64,000 nt of DNA. It comes from Eubacterium sp. UBA3279 (GTDB lineage: Bacteria > Bacillota > Clostridia > Lachnospirales > Lachnospiraceae). Under the pieces are notes generated by a model. The model was not told the origin of the DNA and made no database searches. It worked only from the letters and a program-made list of their open reading frames with translations. This document shows positions 51,000 through 61,259 of this stretch, in pieces. Position numbers and translations under genes: made by a program. The DNA lies in NCBI GenBank assembly GCA_002361775.1, contig DETV01000100.1, positions 39,622-103,621 on the forward strand. The letters run 5' to 3'. The first letter of the stretch is position 1, and each line of letters opens with the position of its first letter.

Positions 51000-52739
51000 A
51001 TGGCATTTGACGGAATTACGATTGCAAACATTGTATCAGAATTAAACCATACTATCACAGGAGGGAAAATTAATAAAATCGCCCAACCGGAAAATGATGA
51101 ACTGATCATCACTATAAAAAATCAGAGACAGCAATATCGTCTCTTTCTCTCGGCCAGTGCATCTCTCCCGTTGATTTATCTTACAGAAGCCAATAAACCC
51201 AGCCCTCTCACCGCTCCTAATTTCTGTATGCTTTTAAGAAAACATATTGGAAGCGGAAAAATCCTGTCTGTCGCCCAACCGGGAATGGAACGAATCATTC
51301 GATTTACCATTGAACATCTGAATGAACTGGGGGATCTGTGTATAAAATATTTGATTGTGGAGATCATGGGAAAACACAGCAATATTATTTTTTGCAATGA
51401 AAATGACCAGATAATAGACAGTATTAAACACGTATCCGCCCACATGAGTTCTGTGCGGGAGGTACTTCCTGGAAGACCTTATTTTATTCCTGTCACCCAG
51501 GAAAAGAAAAACCCTCTGGAACTTACAGAAGACATTCTTTCCAATGAAATTCTTTCCAGACCTGTTGCTACGTCAAAAGCGCTTTATACAGGAATTACCG
51601 GCATCAGTCCTCTTATGGCAGAAGAAATTTGTCACAGAGCAAATATTGACGGAGGTATTCCCACAGACGGACTGTCTTCTCTGGAAAAACTTCATCTTTC
51701 CCATACCTTACTCTCCCTTCTGGAAGATATAAGATCAGAGTCCTTCACCCCGAATATTGTATATCAGGGGCGGGAACCGGTGGAATTTGCTCCATTTCCT
51801 CTGACCCAGTATGAAGATTTAAAAACAGTAGAGTATCCATCGATTTCTCAGGTACTGGAAACCTATTATGCAGAAAAAAATATTGTTACCAAAATGCGTC
51901 AAAAGTCTGTGGATCTTAGAAAAATCGTACAGACTGCGCTGGATCGTAACCTAAAAAAATATCAGATTCAGCAAAAGCAGATGAAGGATACGGAAAAAAA
52001 AGAAAAATACAGGATTTGGGGAGAACTGATCAATACATACGGCTATGGATTAGAACCTGGAGTAAAAAGCATGGAGGCTCTCAATTACTATACTAATGAA
52101 AATATTACCATCCCCTTGGATCCCACTCTGACGCCGCAGGAAAATGCAAAAAAATATTTTGACAAATACAGCAAAATGAAGCGGACGGCAGAAGCTTTGG
52201 ATCATCTTCTTCAGGAAACCAAAAGCGAAATCGAACACCTGGAATCTATTTCCGCTTCCCTGGATATTGCCTTATCCGAAGACGATCTTGCTCAGATCAA
52301 AGAGGAAATGATAGAATACGGTTATATCCGCCGAAAATATACCGGCGGAAAAAAGATAAAAATCACATCGAAACCTTTTCACTATCTTTCCAGTGACGGT
52401 TATCATATTTACGTGGGAAAAAATAATTTTCAAAACGAAGAACTTTCTTTCAAATTTGCCACAGGTAATGACTGGTGGTTCCATGCCAAGGGACAGCCAG
52501 GTTCCCATGTGATCGTTAAAACCAACGGCGAAGAATTACCGGACAGAACTTTTGAAGAAGCCGGCAGACTGGCCGCTTACTTCTCCCGGGGCAGACAGGC
52601 GCCCAAAGTAGAAATTGATTACACACAAAAGAAAAATCTGCGCAAGCCAAATGGAGCAAAGCCCGGATTTGTAGTGTATTATACCAACTACTCACTCCTT
52701 ATAGAACCGGACATCTCAGGGCTTACCCAGCTACAGTAA
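51000..52739 (+). CDS. rqcH: Ribosome-associated quality control protein RqcH (NFACT)
   Basis: This 579-residue protein has the NFACT-N domain (MAFDGITIANIVSELNH, GGKINKIAQPENDEL), a central coiled coil (about 290-430) and the NFACT-R domain (HIYVGKNNFQNEELSFKFA, DWWFHAKGQPGSHVIVKT near 485-515). RqcH binds split 50S subunits and recruits tRNA-Ala to tag stalled chains with alanine tails; older names are fibronectin-binding protein or FbpA. The ATG at 51000 has AGGAGA upstream, and an earlier in-frame start is rejected. It is followed by a P-type ATPase gene, 10 bases on. Confidence 0.94.
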   Translation: MAFDGITIANIVSELNHTITGGKINKIAQPENDELIITIKNQRQQYRLFLSASASLPLIYLTEANKPSPLTAPNFCMLLRKHIGSGKILSVAQPGMERIIRFTIEHLNELGDLCIKYLIVEIMGKHSNIIFCNENDQIIDSIKHVSAHMSSVREVLPGRPYFIPVTQEKKNPLELTEDILSNEILSRPVATSKALYTGITGISPLMAEEICHRANIDGGIPTDGLSSLEKLHLSHTLLSLLEDIRSESFTPNIVYQGREPVEFAPFPLTQYEDLKTVEYPSISQVLETYYAEKNIVTKMRQKSVDLRKIVQTALDRNLKKYQIQQKQMKDTEKKEKYRIWGELINTYGYGLEPGVKSMEALNYYTNENITIPLDPTLTPQENAKKYFDKYSKMKRTAEALDHLLQETKSEIEHLESISASLDIALSEDDLAQIKEEMIEYGYIRRKYTGGKKIKITSKPFHYLSSDGYHIYVGKNNFQNEELSFKFATGNDWWFHAKGQPGSHVIVKTNGEELPDRTFEEAGRLAAYFSRGRQAPKVEIDYTQKKNLRKPNGAKPGFVVYYTNYSLLIEPDISGLTQLQ

Positions 52740-52749
52740 GGAGGATGTC

Positions 52750-55200
52750 ATGAAAACACGAACAACAGAAAAGAAATCCGAACTGATCCGACAACCTGTA
52801 AAGCGGATAGAATCCTCTCCAGCGCTTGGCCTTACCCGGAAACAGGCGGAAGAAAGAATGGTAAAAGGATGGAATAATGCTCCTGTGGATCCGCCTTCAA
52901 AAACGATAAAAGAAATTATTACTTCCAATCTTTTTACCTATTTCAATCTGATATTTGCAATTATTGCAGCATTGCTGATCTTTGTAGGCGCTTTTCGGGA
53001 TCTCACTTTTCTCCCGGTAATTTTATGTAATACCATGGTGGGAATCATCCAGGAAATCCGTTCTAAAAAAGTACTGGATAACCTAAATGTATTGAATGCG
53101 CCGAAAGCCACCGTGATTCGTGACGGCAAACAAAACGTTCTTCCCGCCGATCAGGTTGTCTTAGATGACGTTGTGATTTTTGCCGCAGGAAATCAGATCT
53201 GTGCCGATGCCATTGTGCTGGACGGCGAAGTACAGGTCAACGAATCCCTGCTCACCGGAGAGTCTGATGAAATCACAAAAAAACCGGGGAATTCTCTGAT
53301 GTCCGGCAGTTTTATTGTTTCCGGTTCCTGCCATGCCCGGCTGGACAAAGTAGGGGCTGATTCCTACATTTCAAAACTTACTCTGGAAGCCAAAGCTACC
53401 CGTCAGGGAGAACAGTCTGAGATGATCCGCTCCCTGAACCGGCTGGTTCAGATCGTGGGCTTTCTGATCATTCCCATCGGAGTCGTACTATTTGGCCAAC
53501 AGTATCTTCTGGGAAATAGTTCCATCAAAGAAAGTGTCCAGGGGATGGTAGCCGCCGTAATCGGCATGATTCCAGAAGGATTGTATCTTCTGGCAAGCGT
53601 AGCCCTGGTAGTCAGCGTTATGCGCCTGGCAGGAAAAAAAGTTCTTGTTCACGATATGAAATGCATTGAAACCCTGGCCCGGGTTAATGTACTGTGTGTA
53701 GATAAGACAGGTACCATCACAGAAAATACCATGAAGGTGAGTAATATAGTTCCTCTGCAGCCTTATGACCCGGATACCATGGAACCCCTTCATTCACTGA
53801 TCGGAGACTTTGCCCATGCCATGTCCCGGGATAACATTACCATGGCGGCAATGCAGGAATACTTTACAGAAAACACAGGAAAAATTGCCAGTTCGGTAAC
53901 TTCTTTCTCTTCTGCTTTCAAATACAGCAGCGCCACATTCGAAGAAACTTCCTATGTGCTTGGAGCCCCGGAATTTGTACTTCGGGAAGATTATGCTTCT
54001 TATCAGGAAATCATCGAAAGTTACGGAAACGAAGGATATCGTGTGCTGGTATTTGGTGTATATGAGGGAATACTCGATGGAAAAGAACTGACAGAAACAG
54101 TCACTCCCTATGGTCTGGTTCTATTGGCAAATCCCATTCGAAAAGAAGCATGGGAAACATTCCAGTATTTTGCCGACCAGGGTGTGGACATTAAAGTAAT
54201 TTCCGGAGATAATCCGGTAACAGTATCTAAAGTTGCCTCTCAGGCCGGAATTGCCCATTCAGAAAATTATATTGATGCCAGTACTCTCAAGACCAACGAA
54301 GAAATTGATCGGGCAGTATTGGAATACACAGTATTTGGCCGGGTAACTCCTGCTCAAAAACGTCAATTTGTCCGTTCTCTGAAAAAAGCTGGAAAAACGG
54401 TAGCTATGACCGGAGACGGCGTCAATGACGTGCTTGCTCTAAAAGATGCGGACTGCAGCGTGGCCATGGCTTCCGGAAGCGATGCCGCCGCACAGGCATC
54501 TCAGCTTGTATTACTGGAATCTAATTTTTCCTGTATGCCTTCTGTAGTTCTGGAAGGCCGCCGGGTTGTAAACAATATTGAACGTTCCGCCAGTCTGTTC
54601 CTGGTTAAAAATATCTTCAGTTTCCTTCTGGCCATGTTTTCCATGGCCTTTATGATGACCTACCCGTTGGAACCTTCTCAGATTTCACTGATTGGAATGT
54701 TTACCATCGGCATCCCCGCATTTTTGCTGGCAATGGAGCCAAACAAAAAAATGATTCAGGGACATTTCCTTTCCAACGTGTTATTGAAAGCTCTGCCTGC
54801 CGGACTGACAGATGTGTTGATCGTAGGTTTCCTCACCATATTCGGGAAAGTCTTCGGACTGACAAATGAAGAAATCTCCACCGCTGCCACTCTCCTGCTG
54901 GCTATTGTGGGATTGATGATTCTCTTTAATATCAGTAAACCTATGAATAAATTCCGCTGGGTAATCTGGTTTGGAATGGTGGCTGGACTTCTTTTTTGCA
55001 GCATCTTTCTGAAAGACCTTTTTGCCATCGGCAAAATCACTACAAAATGTGGTCTGGTATTAATCATTTTCGCCATTGCCACAGAGCCGTTGCTCCGCTA
55101 CATTTCCATTCTGATAAGAAACATCAGTAACTGGAAAAAACGAAGAAATGAAAAGAAAATGGAAAAGAAATTGAAAAAATCACGTTCAAAAAACATATGA
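52750..55200 (+). CDS. Cation-translocating P-type ATPase (CtpE/CaxP-like)
   Basis: This 816-residue protein is a P2-type ATPase: TGES actuator motif in SLLTGESDEI near residue 174, phosphorylation motif CVDKTGTITENT near 317, and GDGVNDVLALKDAD in the P-domain near 555. Transmembrane M4 contains VIGMIPEGLYLLASVAL, the P-E-G form seen in CtpE and CaxP calcium exporters and in calcium/magnesium pumps, so export of Ca2+ is most likely. The C-terminus is strongly basic. AAGGAGG precedes the ATG, and it is probably cotranscribed with rqcH. Confidence 0.9.
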   Translation: MKTRTTEKKSELIRQPVKRIESSPALGLTRKQAEERMVKGWNNAPVDPPSKTIKEIITSNLFTYFNLIFAIIAALLIFVGAFRDLTFLPVILCNTMVGIIQEIRSKKVLDNLNVLNAPKATVIRDGKQNVLPADQVVLDDVVIFAAGNQICADAIVLDGEVQVNESLLTGESDEITKKPGNSLMSGSFIVSGSCHARLDKVGADSYISKLTLEAKATRQGEQSEMIRSLNRLVQIVGFLIIPIGVVLFGQQYLLGNSSIKESVQGMVAAVIGMIPEGLYLLASVALVVSVMRLAGKKVLVHDMKCIETLARVNVLCVDKTGTITENTMKVSNIVPLQPYDPDTMEPLHSLIGDFAHAMSRDNITMAAMQEYFTENTGKIASSVTSFSSAFKYSSATFEETSYVLGAPEFVLREDYASYQEIIESYGNEGYRVLVFGVYEGILDGKELTETVTPYGLVLLANPIRKEAWETFQYFADQGVDIKVISGDNPVTVSKVASQAGIAHSENYIDASTLKTNEEIDRAVLEYTVFGRVTPAQKRQFVRSLKKAGKTVAMTGDGVNDVLALKDADCSVAMASGSDAAAQASQLVLLESNFSCMPSVVLEGRRVVNNIERSASLFLVKNIFSFLLAMFSMAFMMTYPLEPSQISLIGMFTIGIPAFLLAMEPNKKMIQGHFLSNVLLKALPAGLTDVLIVGFLTIFGKVFGLTNEEISTAATLLLAIVGLMILFNISKPMNKFRWVIWFGMVAGLLFCSIFLKDLFAIGKITTKCGLVLIIFAIATEPLLRYISILIRNISNWKKRRNEKKMEKKLKKSRSKNI

Positions 55201-55224
55201 TCCCTTTAAAATAACCAGAAAACA

Positions 55225-55258
55225 GGCAGTCTGAAAATATCTCGTTTCAGACTGCCCA
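55225..55258. terminator. Terminator between the P-type ATPase and GNAT genes
   Basis: Perfect 12-bp arms GGCAGTCTGAAA and TTTCAGACTGCC with an eight-base loop; CATTTTATT follows on the plus strand and TGTTTTCT on the minus strand. Confidence 0.82.
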
Positions 55259-55275
55259 TTTTATTAAAACTCCCA

Positions 55276-56244
55276 CTAATTTGGGAAAATCTCCATAAAG
55301 ATATCATGGTCATTTTCGTCATATTTTGTAAAACCACAATCCTCATATACGTGAATCGCTCTCTTATTATATGGATACACTTTGAGAAATACTCTTGTCA
55401 ATTTCAATTCAGAAAAACCATAGTCCAACATTTTGTGGATTGCTTCCCGTCCATACTGTCTGTTCTGTTTTGATGCTGTAATTGCGATACCCAGTTCTCC
55501 ACAGCCATCCTCTATATCCATAAATTCAATGTTTCCAATAAAATCCCCAGTTTCTTTATCCAACATGGAAAAAATAACTGCATTTTCCGCCAGCTTATTT
55601 TCAATAAACCTTAACTCTTCCTCTCTTGTATATGGCGTTGTCCTCTCACCTATAAATCTTGCCACATTTTCCAGATCATTCACCATCTCCAGATAATCCT
55701 GCACAAGATACTCACTGATTTTCACAAATGCAATCCGTTCAGATTCAAAAACTGTGTCCGATAATTTTTCCCCAGATAATTGTGCTGCCATAATATATTC
55801 CTCATCCTTATCCAACAGAATCTTAAACCCTGCTTTTTCATACATTTTCGCTGCATAATTAGCCTTCTGAACGGAAAGCGATACCCGTTTATAACCTGCT
55901 TCTTTCAAAATCCTCAAAAGACTTCTCAACAATTCAGATCCAATCCCCTGACCTCTGTATTCCTTATACAACGATATGGCAATGGAAGGAGTATCCTCAT
56001 CAATATGGCCATAATCATCCATGATCCTTGCCCAGGCTGCGCCTACAATCTTACCATCTGCTTCTGCAACTAGAGCATAATCATCTTTCAGCTCACCAAA
56101 ATGTTTCACATATACCTGCAGATCCGGCTGATATATAATAGATTTCTCCGGAGGCTCCTCCCCCTCTGGCACAAAAACAGCTTCATACAAAAAGTCCTCC
56201 AAATAACCATACTCTTCCTGTTGCATTCTTCGTATTTTATACAT
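55276..56244 (-). CDS. Tandem GNAT acetyltransferase
   Basis: This 322-residue protein joins two GNAT domains. The first (about residues 1-155) has the acetyl-CoA loop EYRGQGIGSELLRSLLRIL and ANYAAKMYEKAGFKIL; the second (about 165-320), of the RimJ/RimL type, has KQNRQYGREAIHKMLDYGF and NKRAIHVYEDCGFTKYD. Substrates are unknown and the two halves may act on different molecules. The ATG at 56244 (MYKIRRMQ) is preferred to a GTG 11 codons upstream because AGGTG is six bases away. Confidence 0.85.
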   Translation of the reverse strand: MYKIRRMQQEEYGYLEDFLYEAVFVPEGEEPPEKSIIYQPDLQVYVKHFGELKDDYALVAEADGKIVGAAWARIMDDYGHIDEDTPSIAISLYKEYRGQGIGSELLRSLLRILKEAGYKRVSLSVQKANYAAKMYEKAGFKILLDKDEEYIMAAQLSGEKLSDTVFESERIAFVKISEYLVQDYLEMVNDLENVARFIGERTTPYTREEELRFIENKLAENAVIFSMLDKETGDFIGNIEFMDIEDGCGELGIAITASKQNRQYGREAIHKMLDYGFSELKLTRVFLKVYPYNKRAIHVYEDCGFTKYDENDHDIFMEIFPN

Positions 56245-56413
56245 ACTCCACACCTGCCATTTCTTTTTATCCGTCACTTTATCCTTGTTGTATTCCTTTG
56301 TTTTTCATTATATGGTCATTCGTTTTTCTTTAAAAGCAAAAAACAACCGCATAAAGCGATTGATCAATTAAAGAACTATTTCAGATTTCGTAAACCTTTT
56401 ATTTAAAAGAAAA

Positions 56414-56487
56414 TCGGGGCAACAGGATTTGAACCTGCGACCTCACGGCCCCCAGCCGTGCGCGCTACCAAGCTACGCCATACCCCG
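56414..56487 (-). tRNA. tRNA-Pro (anticodon GGG)
   Basis: A 74-base cloverleaf: acceptor CGGGGTA with TGCCCCG (one G-U pair), D arm with GTAGCTTGGTAGCGC, anticodon stem CACGG/CCGTG around loop CTGGGGG (anticodon GGG), and T arm GCAGGTTCAAATCCTGT. CCA is not encoded; the 3' flank is TTTTC. Confidence 0.96.
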
Positions 56488-56580
56488 GTAAAATGTATTA
56501 TAGCAAATATATGCTCAATTGTAAAGTATAAAATTAAATTTTTAAAATTTTCTTATTTTTCGCATCATTTGATACTATTT

Positions 56581-56618
56581 CAGAATGCCATGCCTGTATA
56601 AACCAGGCACAGCATCTG
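56581..56618 (-). other. Hairpin after leuD
   Basis: GCCTG/CAGGC with a seven-base loop, extended by the imperfect CAGAATGC/GCATCTG outer arms, 11 bases beyond the leuD stop. No U-run follows on the minus strand, so it may be a 3' stabilising hairpin rather than a terminator. Confidence 0.4.
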
Positions 56619-56628
56619 AAGAATATAA

Positions 56629-57117
56629 TTAATTTTGACTATTAATATAATTTACCAGACCTTCAGCTTTTATAATTTTCTGCATAAACTCCGGAAACGC
56701 CTGACCTTTAAATTCTGTTCCCTTGGTTTTGTTATATATCATACCACTGTCAAAATCCACTTCCACATCATCTCCTGCCTCTATCCCCTGAGCCGCTTCC
56801 GGACATTCAATGATAGGTAATCCGATATTAATGGCATTTCTATAAAATATCCGGGCAAACGTTTCAGCAATAACACAACTTACTCCTGCCGCTTTAATGG
56901 CAATGGGTGCGTGTTCTCTGGAAGAACCACAGCCAAAGTTTTTATTTGCCACAATAATATCCCCTTTTTTTACCTGATTTACAAATTCTTTATCAATGTC
57001 TTCCATGCAATGCGTAGCCAATTCCGCCGGATCCGAAGAGTTCAGATATCTGGCCGGAATGATCACATCAGTATCTACATTGTCTCCATATTTAAACACT
57101 TTTCCTTCTGCTTTCAT
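56629..57117 (-). CDS. leuD: 3-isopropylmalate dehydratase small subunit
   Basis: This 162-residue protein is the swivel domain Leu[25 protein letters not shown] at the N-terminus, [18 protein letters not shown] near residues 62-79 and [13 protein letters not shown]. The short length and the YLN after PARY fit the anaerobe/archaea-type LeuD/HACN small subunit rather than aconitase. It pairs with LeuC, encoded 13 bases upstream, to isomerise isopropylmalate in leucine synthesis. AGGAGG precedes the ATG. Confidence 0.92.
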   Translation of the reverse strand: MKAEGKVFKYGDNVDTDVIIPARYLNSSDPAELATHCMEDIDKEFVNQVKKGDIIVANKNFGCGSSREHAPIAIKAAGVSCVIAETFARIFYRNAINIGLPIIECPEAAQGIEAGDDVEVDFDSGMIYNKTKGTEFKGQAFPEFMQKIIKAEGLVNYINSQN

Positions 57118-57130
57118 TTTATATCGCCTC

Positions 57131-58399
57131 CTAGAATTCCAGTTCTTCCGGTGAAGAAATCTTTCCGGTTACCGCACTGGCAGCCGCTACTGCCGGACTT
57201 GCCAGATAAATCTCTGATTCCACATGTCCCATACGACCCACGAAATTACGATTTGTAGTAGATACACATCGTTCCTGTTCTGCCAGTATGCCCATATAGC
57301 CTCCCAGACAGGGACCGCAAGTTGGCGTGCTGACAACTGCTCCCGCTTCGATGAAAATTTTCAGCAATCCTTCTTCCATGGCCTGAAGATATATATTTTG
57401 TGTTGCCGGAATTACGATACAACGAATTCCTTTTTTCACTTTATGATCTGCGAAAATTTCTGCTGCTATCCTTAAATCATCTATTCTTCCATTGGTACAG
57501 GAGCCGATCACTACCTGATCAATTTTTACTTCTTCTGTGATTTCATCAACGGTTTTCGTATTTTCCGGCAAATGAGGAAATGCAACTGTGGGGCGGAGCG
57601 TACTAAGATCAATAGTATATTCCTCATCATAAACTGCATCTTCATCAGCTTCAAATACTTTCCAGGAACGTTTGGAATGTTCCTTCATATAGGCCATTGC
57701 CACATCATCCACCGGGAAAATTCCATTCTTTCCTCCTGCTTCTATTGCCATATTTGCAATTGTAAATCGGTCATCCATAGACAGGTTATGAATACCTTCT
57801 CCCACAAATTCCATGGACTTATATAATGCTCCGTCCACACCGATCATACCAATAATATGCAAAATCACATCTTTACCGCTGACCCATTTGGAAGGTTTGC
57901 CCACAATATTAAATTTGATAGCAGAAGGAACTTTAAACCAGGCTTTTCCGGTTGCCATACCTGCCGCCATATCTGTACTTCCCACTCCAGTAGAAAATGC
58001 TCCCAATGCTCCATATGTACATGTGTGAGAATCAGCGCCAATGATCACATCCCCTGCTACAGTTAAACCTTTTTCCGGAAGCAGAGCATGCTCAATACCC
58101 ATTTCACCCACATCAAAATAATTCGTTATCTCATGTTTACATGCAAATTCACGTACGCATTTACAATGCTGCGCTGATTTAATATCTTTATTCGGAATAA
58201 AATGGTCCATAACCAAAGCAACTTTATTTTTATCAAAAACAGTATTCACTGTCATTTTTTCCATTTCATGAATTGCAACGGGAGAGGTAATATCGTTTCC
58301 CAGAACAAGATCAAGATCAGCCTCAATTAACTGTCCTGCCTCTACCTTATCAAGACCTGCTGCCGCTGCAAGAATTTTCTGCGTCATCGTCATTCCCAT
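57131..58399 (-). CDS. leuC: 3-isopropylmalate dehydratase large subunit
   Basis: This 422-residue protein carries the [4Fe-4S] aconitase-type domain: [20 protein letters not shown] near 105-124, [14 protein letters not shown] with the first Cys ligand near 298, and [13 protein letters not shown] with the other two near 357-369. The size and HTCTYGALG motif match the archaeal/anaerobe LeuC branch. The ATG at 58399 is chosen because AGGAGG lies nine bases upstream; the ATG at 58408 touches it. A divergent LysR gene and a perfect palindrome at 58479-58503 suggest activator control. Confidence 0.92.
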   Translation of the reverse strand: MGMTMTQKILAAAAGLDKVEAGQLIEADLDLVLGNDITSPVAIHEMEKMTVNTVFDKNKVALVMDHFIPNKDIKSAQHCKCVREFACKHEITNYFDVGEMGIEHALLPEKGLTVAGDVIIGADSHTCTYGALGAFSTGVGSTDMAAGMATGKAWFKVPSAIKFNIVGKPSKWVSGKDVILHIIGMIGVDGALYKSMEFVGEGIHNLSMDDRFTIANMAIEAGGKNGIFPVDDVAMAYMKEHSKRSWKVFEADEDAVYDEEYTIDLSTLRPTVAFPHLPENTKTVDEITEEVKIDQVVIGSCTNGRIDDLRIAAEIFADHKVKKGIRCIVIPATQNIYLQAMEEGLLKIFIEAGAVVSTPTCGPCLGGYMGILAEQERCVSTTNRNFVGRMGHVESEIYLASPAVAAASAVTGKISSPEELEF

Positions 58400-58478
58400 A
58401 TCCTTCATCCTCCTGAATATTTTCTGGTTGCTATTCTAACACATTTCCTGTTATAATACTAATACATATTAAATATAT

Positions 58479-58503
58479 TTATCATAACCTGTAGTTATGA
58501 TAA
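58479..58503. promoter_or_regulatory. LysR-type operator between leuC and the lysR gene
   Basis: A perfect inverted repeat with 10-base arms TTATCATAAC and GTTATGATAA around CTGTA. It contains the T-N11-A form bound by LysR regulators and lies centrally between the divergent genes, 41 bases from lysR and 80 bases from leuC. Confidence 0.78.
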
Positions 58504-58543
58504 TATTCTCTTATTACAATATTTATACCAGGAAAGGAAATCT

Positions 58544-59419
58544 ATGGAAGAAAATCTTACCCTTTACCACGTATTTCACACAGTAGCAAAAAATGGAAAT
58601 ATTTCCCGGGCTGCCAAGGAACTCTACATCAGTCAGCCTGCCATCAGTAAATCGATCCGAAAACTGGAAGATAACCTGAATACTATTTTATTTAAAAGAA
58701 CCTCCCGTGGAGTTTCCCTGACTCCGGAAGGAGAAATCTTATACCAACATACCTCAGAAGCTTTTTTTGCTTTAAACAAAGGGGAAGAAACCATTGCCCG
58801 CCATCACTCTCTTGGTATTGCCCAATTGCGTATAGGAGTGAGTACGACTTTATGCCGCTATATTTTGCTGCCTTATCTGCAGCGATTTATCAAAGCATAT
58901 CCTCATGTGCAACTTTCTATTTCCAACCAGTCTACCTATCAGACATTAGCTTTGTTGGAAGAAAATAAAATAGATATCGGACTCATCGGAGAAACTTCTT
59001 CTCAAAAAAATATTTATTTTCAGTCTCTCCAGGAAATTCAGGATATTTTTGTTGCTACCGAATCATATCTGGAGCATCTGAAACTTCGCTCGGATCCAAA
59101 AGAATTCTATCAGACAGCCACTTTCATGATGTTAAACGAAGAAAATATAACCCGCCAATATGTCAACCGTGTTTTTCTTGAAAAGGGTATGGAACTTACC
59201 CATGTTCTGGAAGTTTCCACAATGGATCTCCTCATTGAATTTGCTAAAATCAGCCTGGGAACCGCCTGTGTCATACGAGAATTCGTTCAGGAAGAACTTG
59301 CCAGCGGAAAACTGATAGAATTGCCTCTTGACTTATATTTTGCTCCCCGAAAAATAGGATTCGCCTGTAGAAAAGAAGAAAAGGAACTCTCTGTAATACA
59401 AAATTTTTTCAATGTGTAA
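58544..59419 (+). CDS. LysR family transcriptional regulator
   Basis: This 291-residue regulator has the LysR winged helix (residues 1-60: TLYHVFHTVAKNGNISRAAK, ISQPAISKSIRKLEDNLN) and a substrate-binding domain of two Rossmann-like lobes (about 90-290). It is divergent from leuCD with a perfect palindrome between them, so it probably regulates leuCD and itself. The co-inducer is unknown; isopropylmalate is a reasonable guess by analogy. AAAGGAAA precedes the ATG. Confidence 0.92.
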   Translation: MEENLTLYHVFHTVAKNGNISRAAKELYISQPAISKSIRKLEDNLNTILFKRTSRGVSLTPEGEILYQHTSEAFFALNKGEETIARHHSLGIAQLRIGVSTTLCRYILLPYLQRFIKAYPHVQLSISNQSTYQTLALLEENKIDIGLIGETSSQKNIYFQSLQEIQDIFVATESYLEHLKLRSDPKEFYQTATFMMLNEENITRQYVNRVFLEKGMELTHVLEVSTMDLLIEFAKISLGTACVIREFVQEELASGKLIELPLDLYFAPRKIGFACRKEEKELSVIQNFFNV

Positions 59420-59426
59420 CACCTTT

Positions 59427-59957
59427 TTACAGACACATCATGATCCATTCAGAAACAAAAGGATATACGACTATTTTCAAAAAAACAACCAGCAAAAATA
59501 CAATCATACATTCCCGCTTCTCCTGTCGGCTCTGCAAAGGACTGCTCCATAACTTTTTCCAACCGGGGAAGCATTTTGTTATTATCCAATAACATCCATA
59601 TCCCGCCGCTCCTCCAAGTGTGTTCATAAGCAGATCATCAATATCTGTGGCACGAAAAGTAAACAACTGTACGCTTTCAATGAAAACAGATACCATAAAT
59701 CCTGCAACAGCCATTTTCCAAAGAGATCTGTAATTTTTCCATAAAAGAGGCAAAAGAAAGCCCAGGGGCATTATCATTACAACATTGGCAATGCATCCAA
59801 ACAGACTAAAGTCCTTAAATGGCACAAGACTGATATTTCCCCTTATTTCCCAATGGAACGCAGTAATTCCCGGCAGACCGGTCACATTCCATACCATTCC
59901 CAGATAAATCCCCAACAAAATAATTCCTAATCCATGAAAGAAATTCATTTTTCTCAT
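59427..59957 (-). CDS. VanZ family membrane protein
   Basis: This 176-residue protein has about five hydrophobic helices and the VanZ-family pattern: NVVMIMPLGFLLPLLW near residues 57-72, and FIESVQLFTFRATDIDDLLMNTLGG (two halves) near 91-115. VanZ itself gives low-level teicoplanin resistance; most family members are of unknown function, so no resistance role is claimed. It converges on the lysR gene with only seven bases between stops and no clear terminator between them. GAAGGAGA precedes the ATG. Confidence 0.85.
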   Translation of the reverse strand: MRKMNFFHGLGIILLGIYLGMVWNVTGLPGITAFHWEIRGNISLVPFKDFSLFGCIANVVMIMPLGFLLPLLWKNYRSLWKMAVAGFMVSVFIESVQLFTFRATDIDDLLMNTLGGAAGYGCYWIITKCFPGWKKLWSSPLQSRQEKRECMIVFLLVVFLKIVVYPFVSEWIMMCL

Positions 59958-60041
59958 CTCATACTCTCCTTCGTTATTTTCAAAAGATAATATCAGAAAA
60001 GTATTAAAAATATTTTCCGTTATTTCTTAATAATTTATAAA

Positions 60042-60082
60042 AAAGACATAATCACTCCCCGTAAGAAAGTGATTATGTCTTT
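60042..60082 (-). terminator. Terminator after ilvC
   Basis: Perfect 15-bp arms AAAGACATAATCACT and AGTGATTATGTCTTT; TTTTTTATAAA follows on the minus strand. It lies about 40 bases after the ilvC stop. Confidence 0.85.
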
Positions 60083-60123
60083 ATGAAAGTATGGTTGTTT
60101 CTGTTGATTGTCAGTTGTAATTA

Positions 60124-61143
60124 TTAGTTGTTGATCAGTTTATCTTCTCCGTTCCAGCTATACAGTTTACGAACTTCTTTTCCTGTAATTTCAGACGGAT
60201 GTTCTGCTGCCAGTTTACGCATAGCTTTAAAATGTACCTGACGTCCTGCCGGAGACATATCCAGAAGGAATTCTTTTGCAAATGTACCATCCTGAATATC
60301 AGAAAGGATTTTTCTCATAGCTTTTTTGGTATCTTCTGTAATAATCTTTGGACCTGTAACGTAATCGCCATATTCTGCTGTATTAGAAATGGAATATCTC
60401 ATTCCTTCAAAACCAGACTGATAAATCAGATCAACGATCAGTTTCATCTCATGAATACACTCAAAATAAGCATTTCTTGGATCATAACCTGCTTCTACCA
60501 ATGTTTCATAACCTGCCTGCATCAAAGCACAAACACCGCCGCAGAGTACAGCCTGCTCACCAAACAAGTCTGTTTCTGTCTCTGTACGGAAAGTGGTCTC
60601 CAAAACTCCTGCTCTTGCTCCACCGATAGCCAGCGCGTAAGCCAGCGCCCGATCCATAGCTTTTCCTGTAGCATCCTGCTGAACTGCAACCAGACAAGGA
60701 ACACCTTTTCCTGCCTGATATTCACTTCTTACTGTATGCCCCGGTCCCTTCGGCGCTACCATAGTAACATCAACGTCAGCAGGAGGAGTGATACATCCAA
60801 AATGAATATTGAAACCATGAGCAAACATCAGCATATTACCTGCTTCCAAATTTGGCTCAATATCTTTTTTATACATATCAGCCTGAAGTTCATCATTGAT
60901 AAGAATCATGATAATATCGGCTCTTTTTGCAGCTTCTGCTGCTGTGTATACTTCAAATCCCTGAGCCTCTGCTTTTGCCCAGGATTTACTTCCTTCATAC
61001 AGACCAATAATTACATTACAACCGGACTCTTTTGCATTCAGAGCATGCGCATGACCCTGACTTCCATAACCGATTACTGCAATTGTCTGTCCTTCCAATA
61101 AAGATAAATTACAATCTTCCTGATAAAAAATCCTATTCTCCAT
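60124..61143 (-). CDS. ilvC: Ketol-acid reductoisomerase
   Basis: This 339-residue class I enzyme converts acetolactate and acetohydroxybutyrate in valine and isoleucine synthesis. The Rossmann motif [19 protein letters not shown] is near residues 23-41, and the Mg-binding knotted domain has [15 protein letters not shown] near 185-199 and [13 protein letters not shown]. In place of the R/K-S of NADPH enzymes, the cofactor loop reads [16 protein letters not shown], so NADH/NADPH preference is open. It follows ilvN after a 116-base structured gap. AGGAGGAG precedes the ATG. Confidence 0.96.
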   Translation of the reverse strand: MENRIFYQEDCNLSLLEGQTIAVIGYGSQGHAHALNAKESGCNVIIGLYEGSKSWAKAEAQGFEVYTAAEAAKRADIIMILINDELQADMYKKDIEPNLEAGNMLMFAHGFNIHFGCITPPADVDVTMVAPKGPGHTVRSEYQAGKGVPCLVAVQQDATGKAMDRALAYALAIGGARAGVLETTFRTETETDLFGEQAVLCGGVCALMQAGYETLVEAGYDPRNAYFECIHEMKLIVDLIYQSGFEGMRYSISNTAEYGDYVTGPKIITEDTKKAMRKILSDIQDGTFAKEFLLDMSPAGRQVHFKAMRKLAAEHPSEITGKEVRKLYSWNGEDKLINN

Positions 61144-61176
61144 CGTTAACTCCTCCTAAGTTATGTATTGATTTGG

Positions 61177-61251
61177 TAATCGCTCCCCGATTCAGGTAAG
61201 AAAACATAAACCAGATTACTGCGATTATTTATGGTTAGGGGGTCTCCCCTC
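61177..61251 (-). other. Structured ilvN-ilvC intergenic region
   Basis: TAATCGC (61177-61183) and GCGATTA (61221-61227) form a perfect seven-base inverted repeat around 37 bases, next to a tight AGGGG-AGA-CCCCCT hairpin (about 61238-61251). Neither has a U-run. They could act in RNA processing or stability. Confidence 0.35.
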
Positions 61252-61259
61252 TAGCGCTC

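Noticed and set aside
56629..58399. leuCD as the missing aconitase for the citrate synthase/icd operon
   Set aside because: The split subunits, lengths and motifs match the LeuC/LeuD branch, and the locus is paired with a divergent LysR gene and near ilvC/ilvN; a dual role cannot be excluded but is not supported by sequence.
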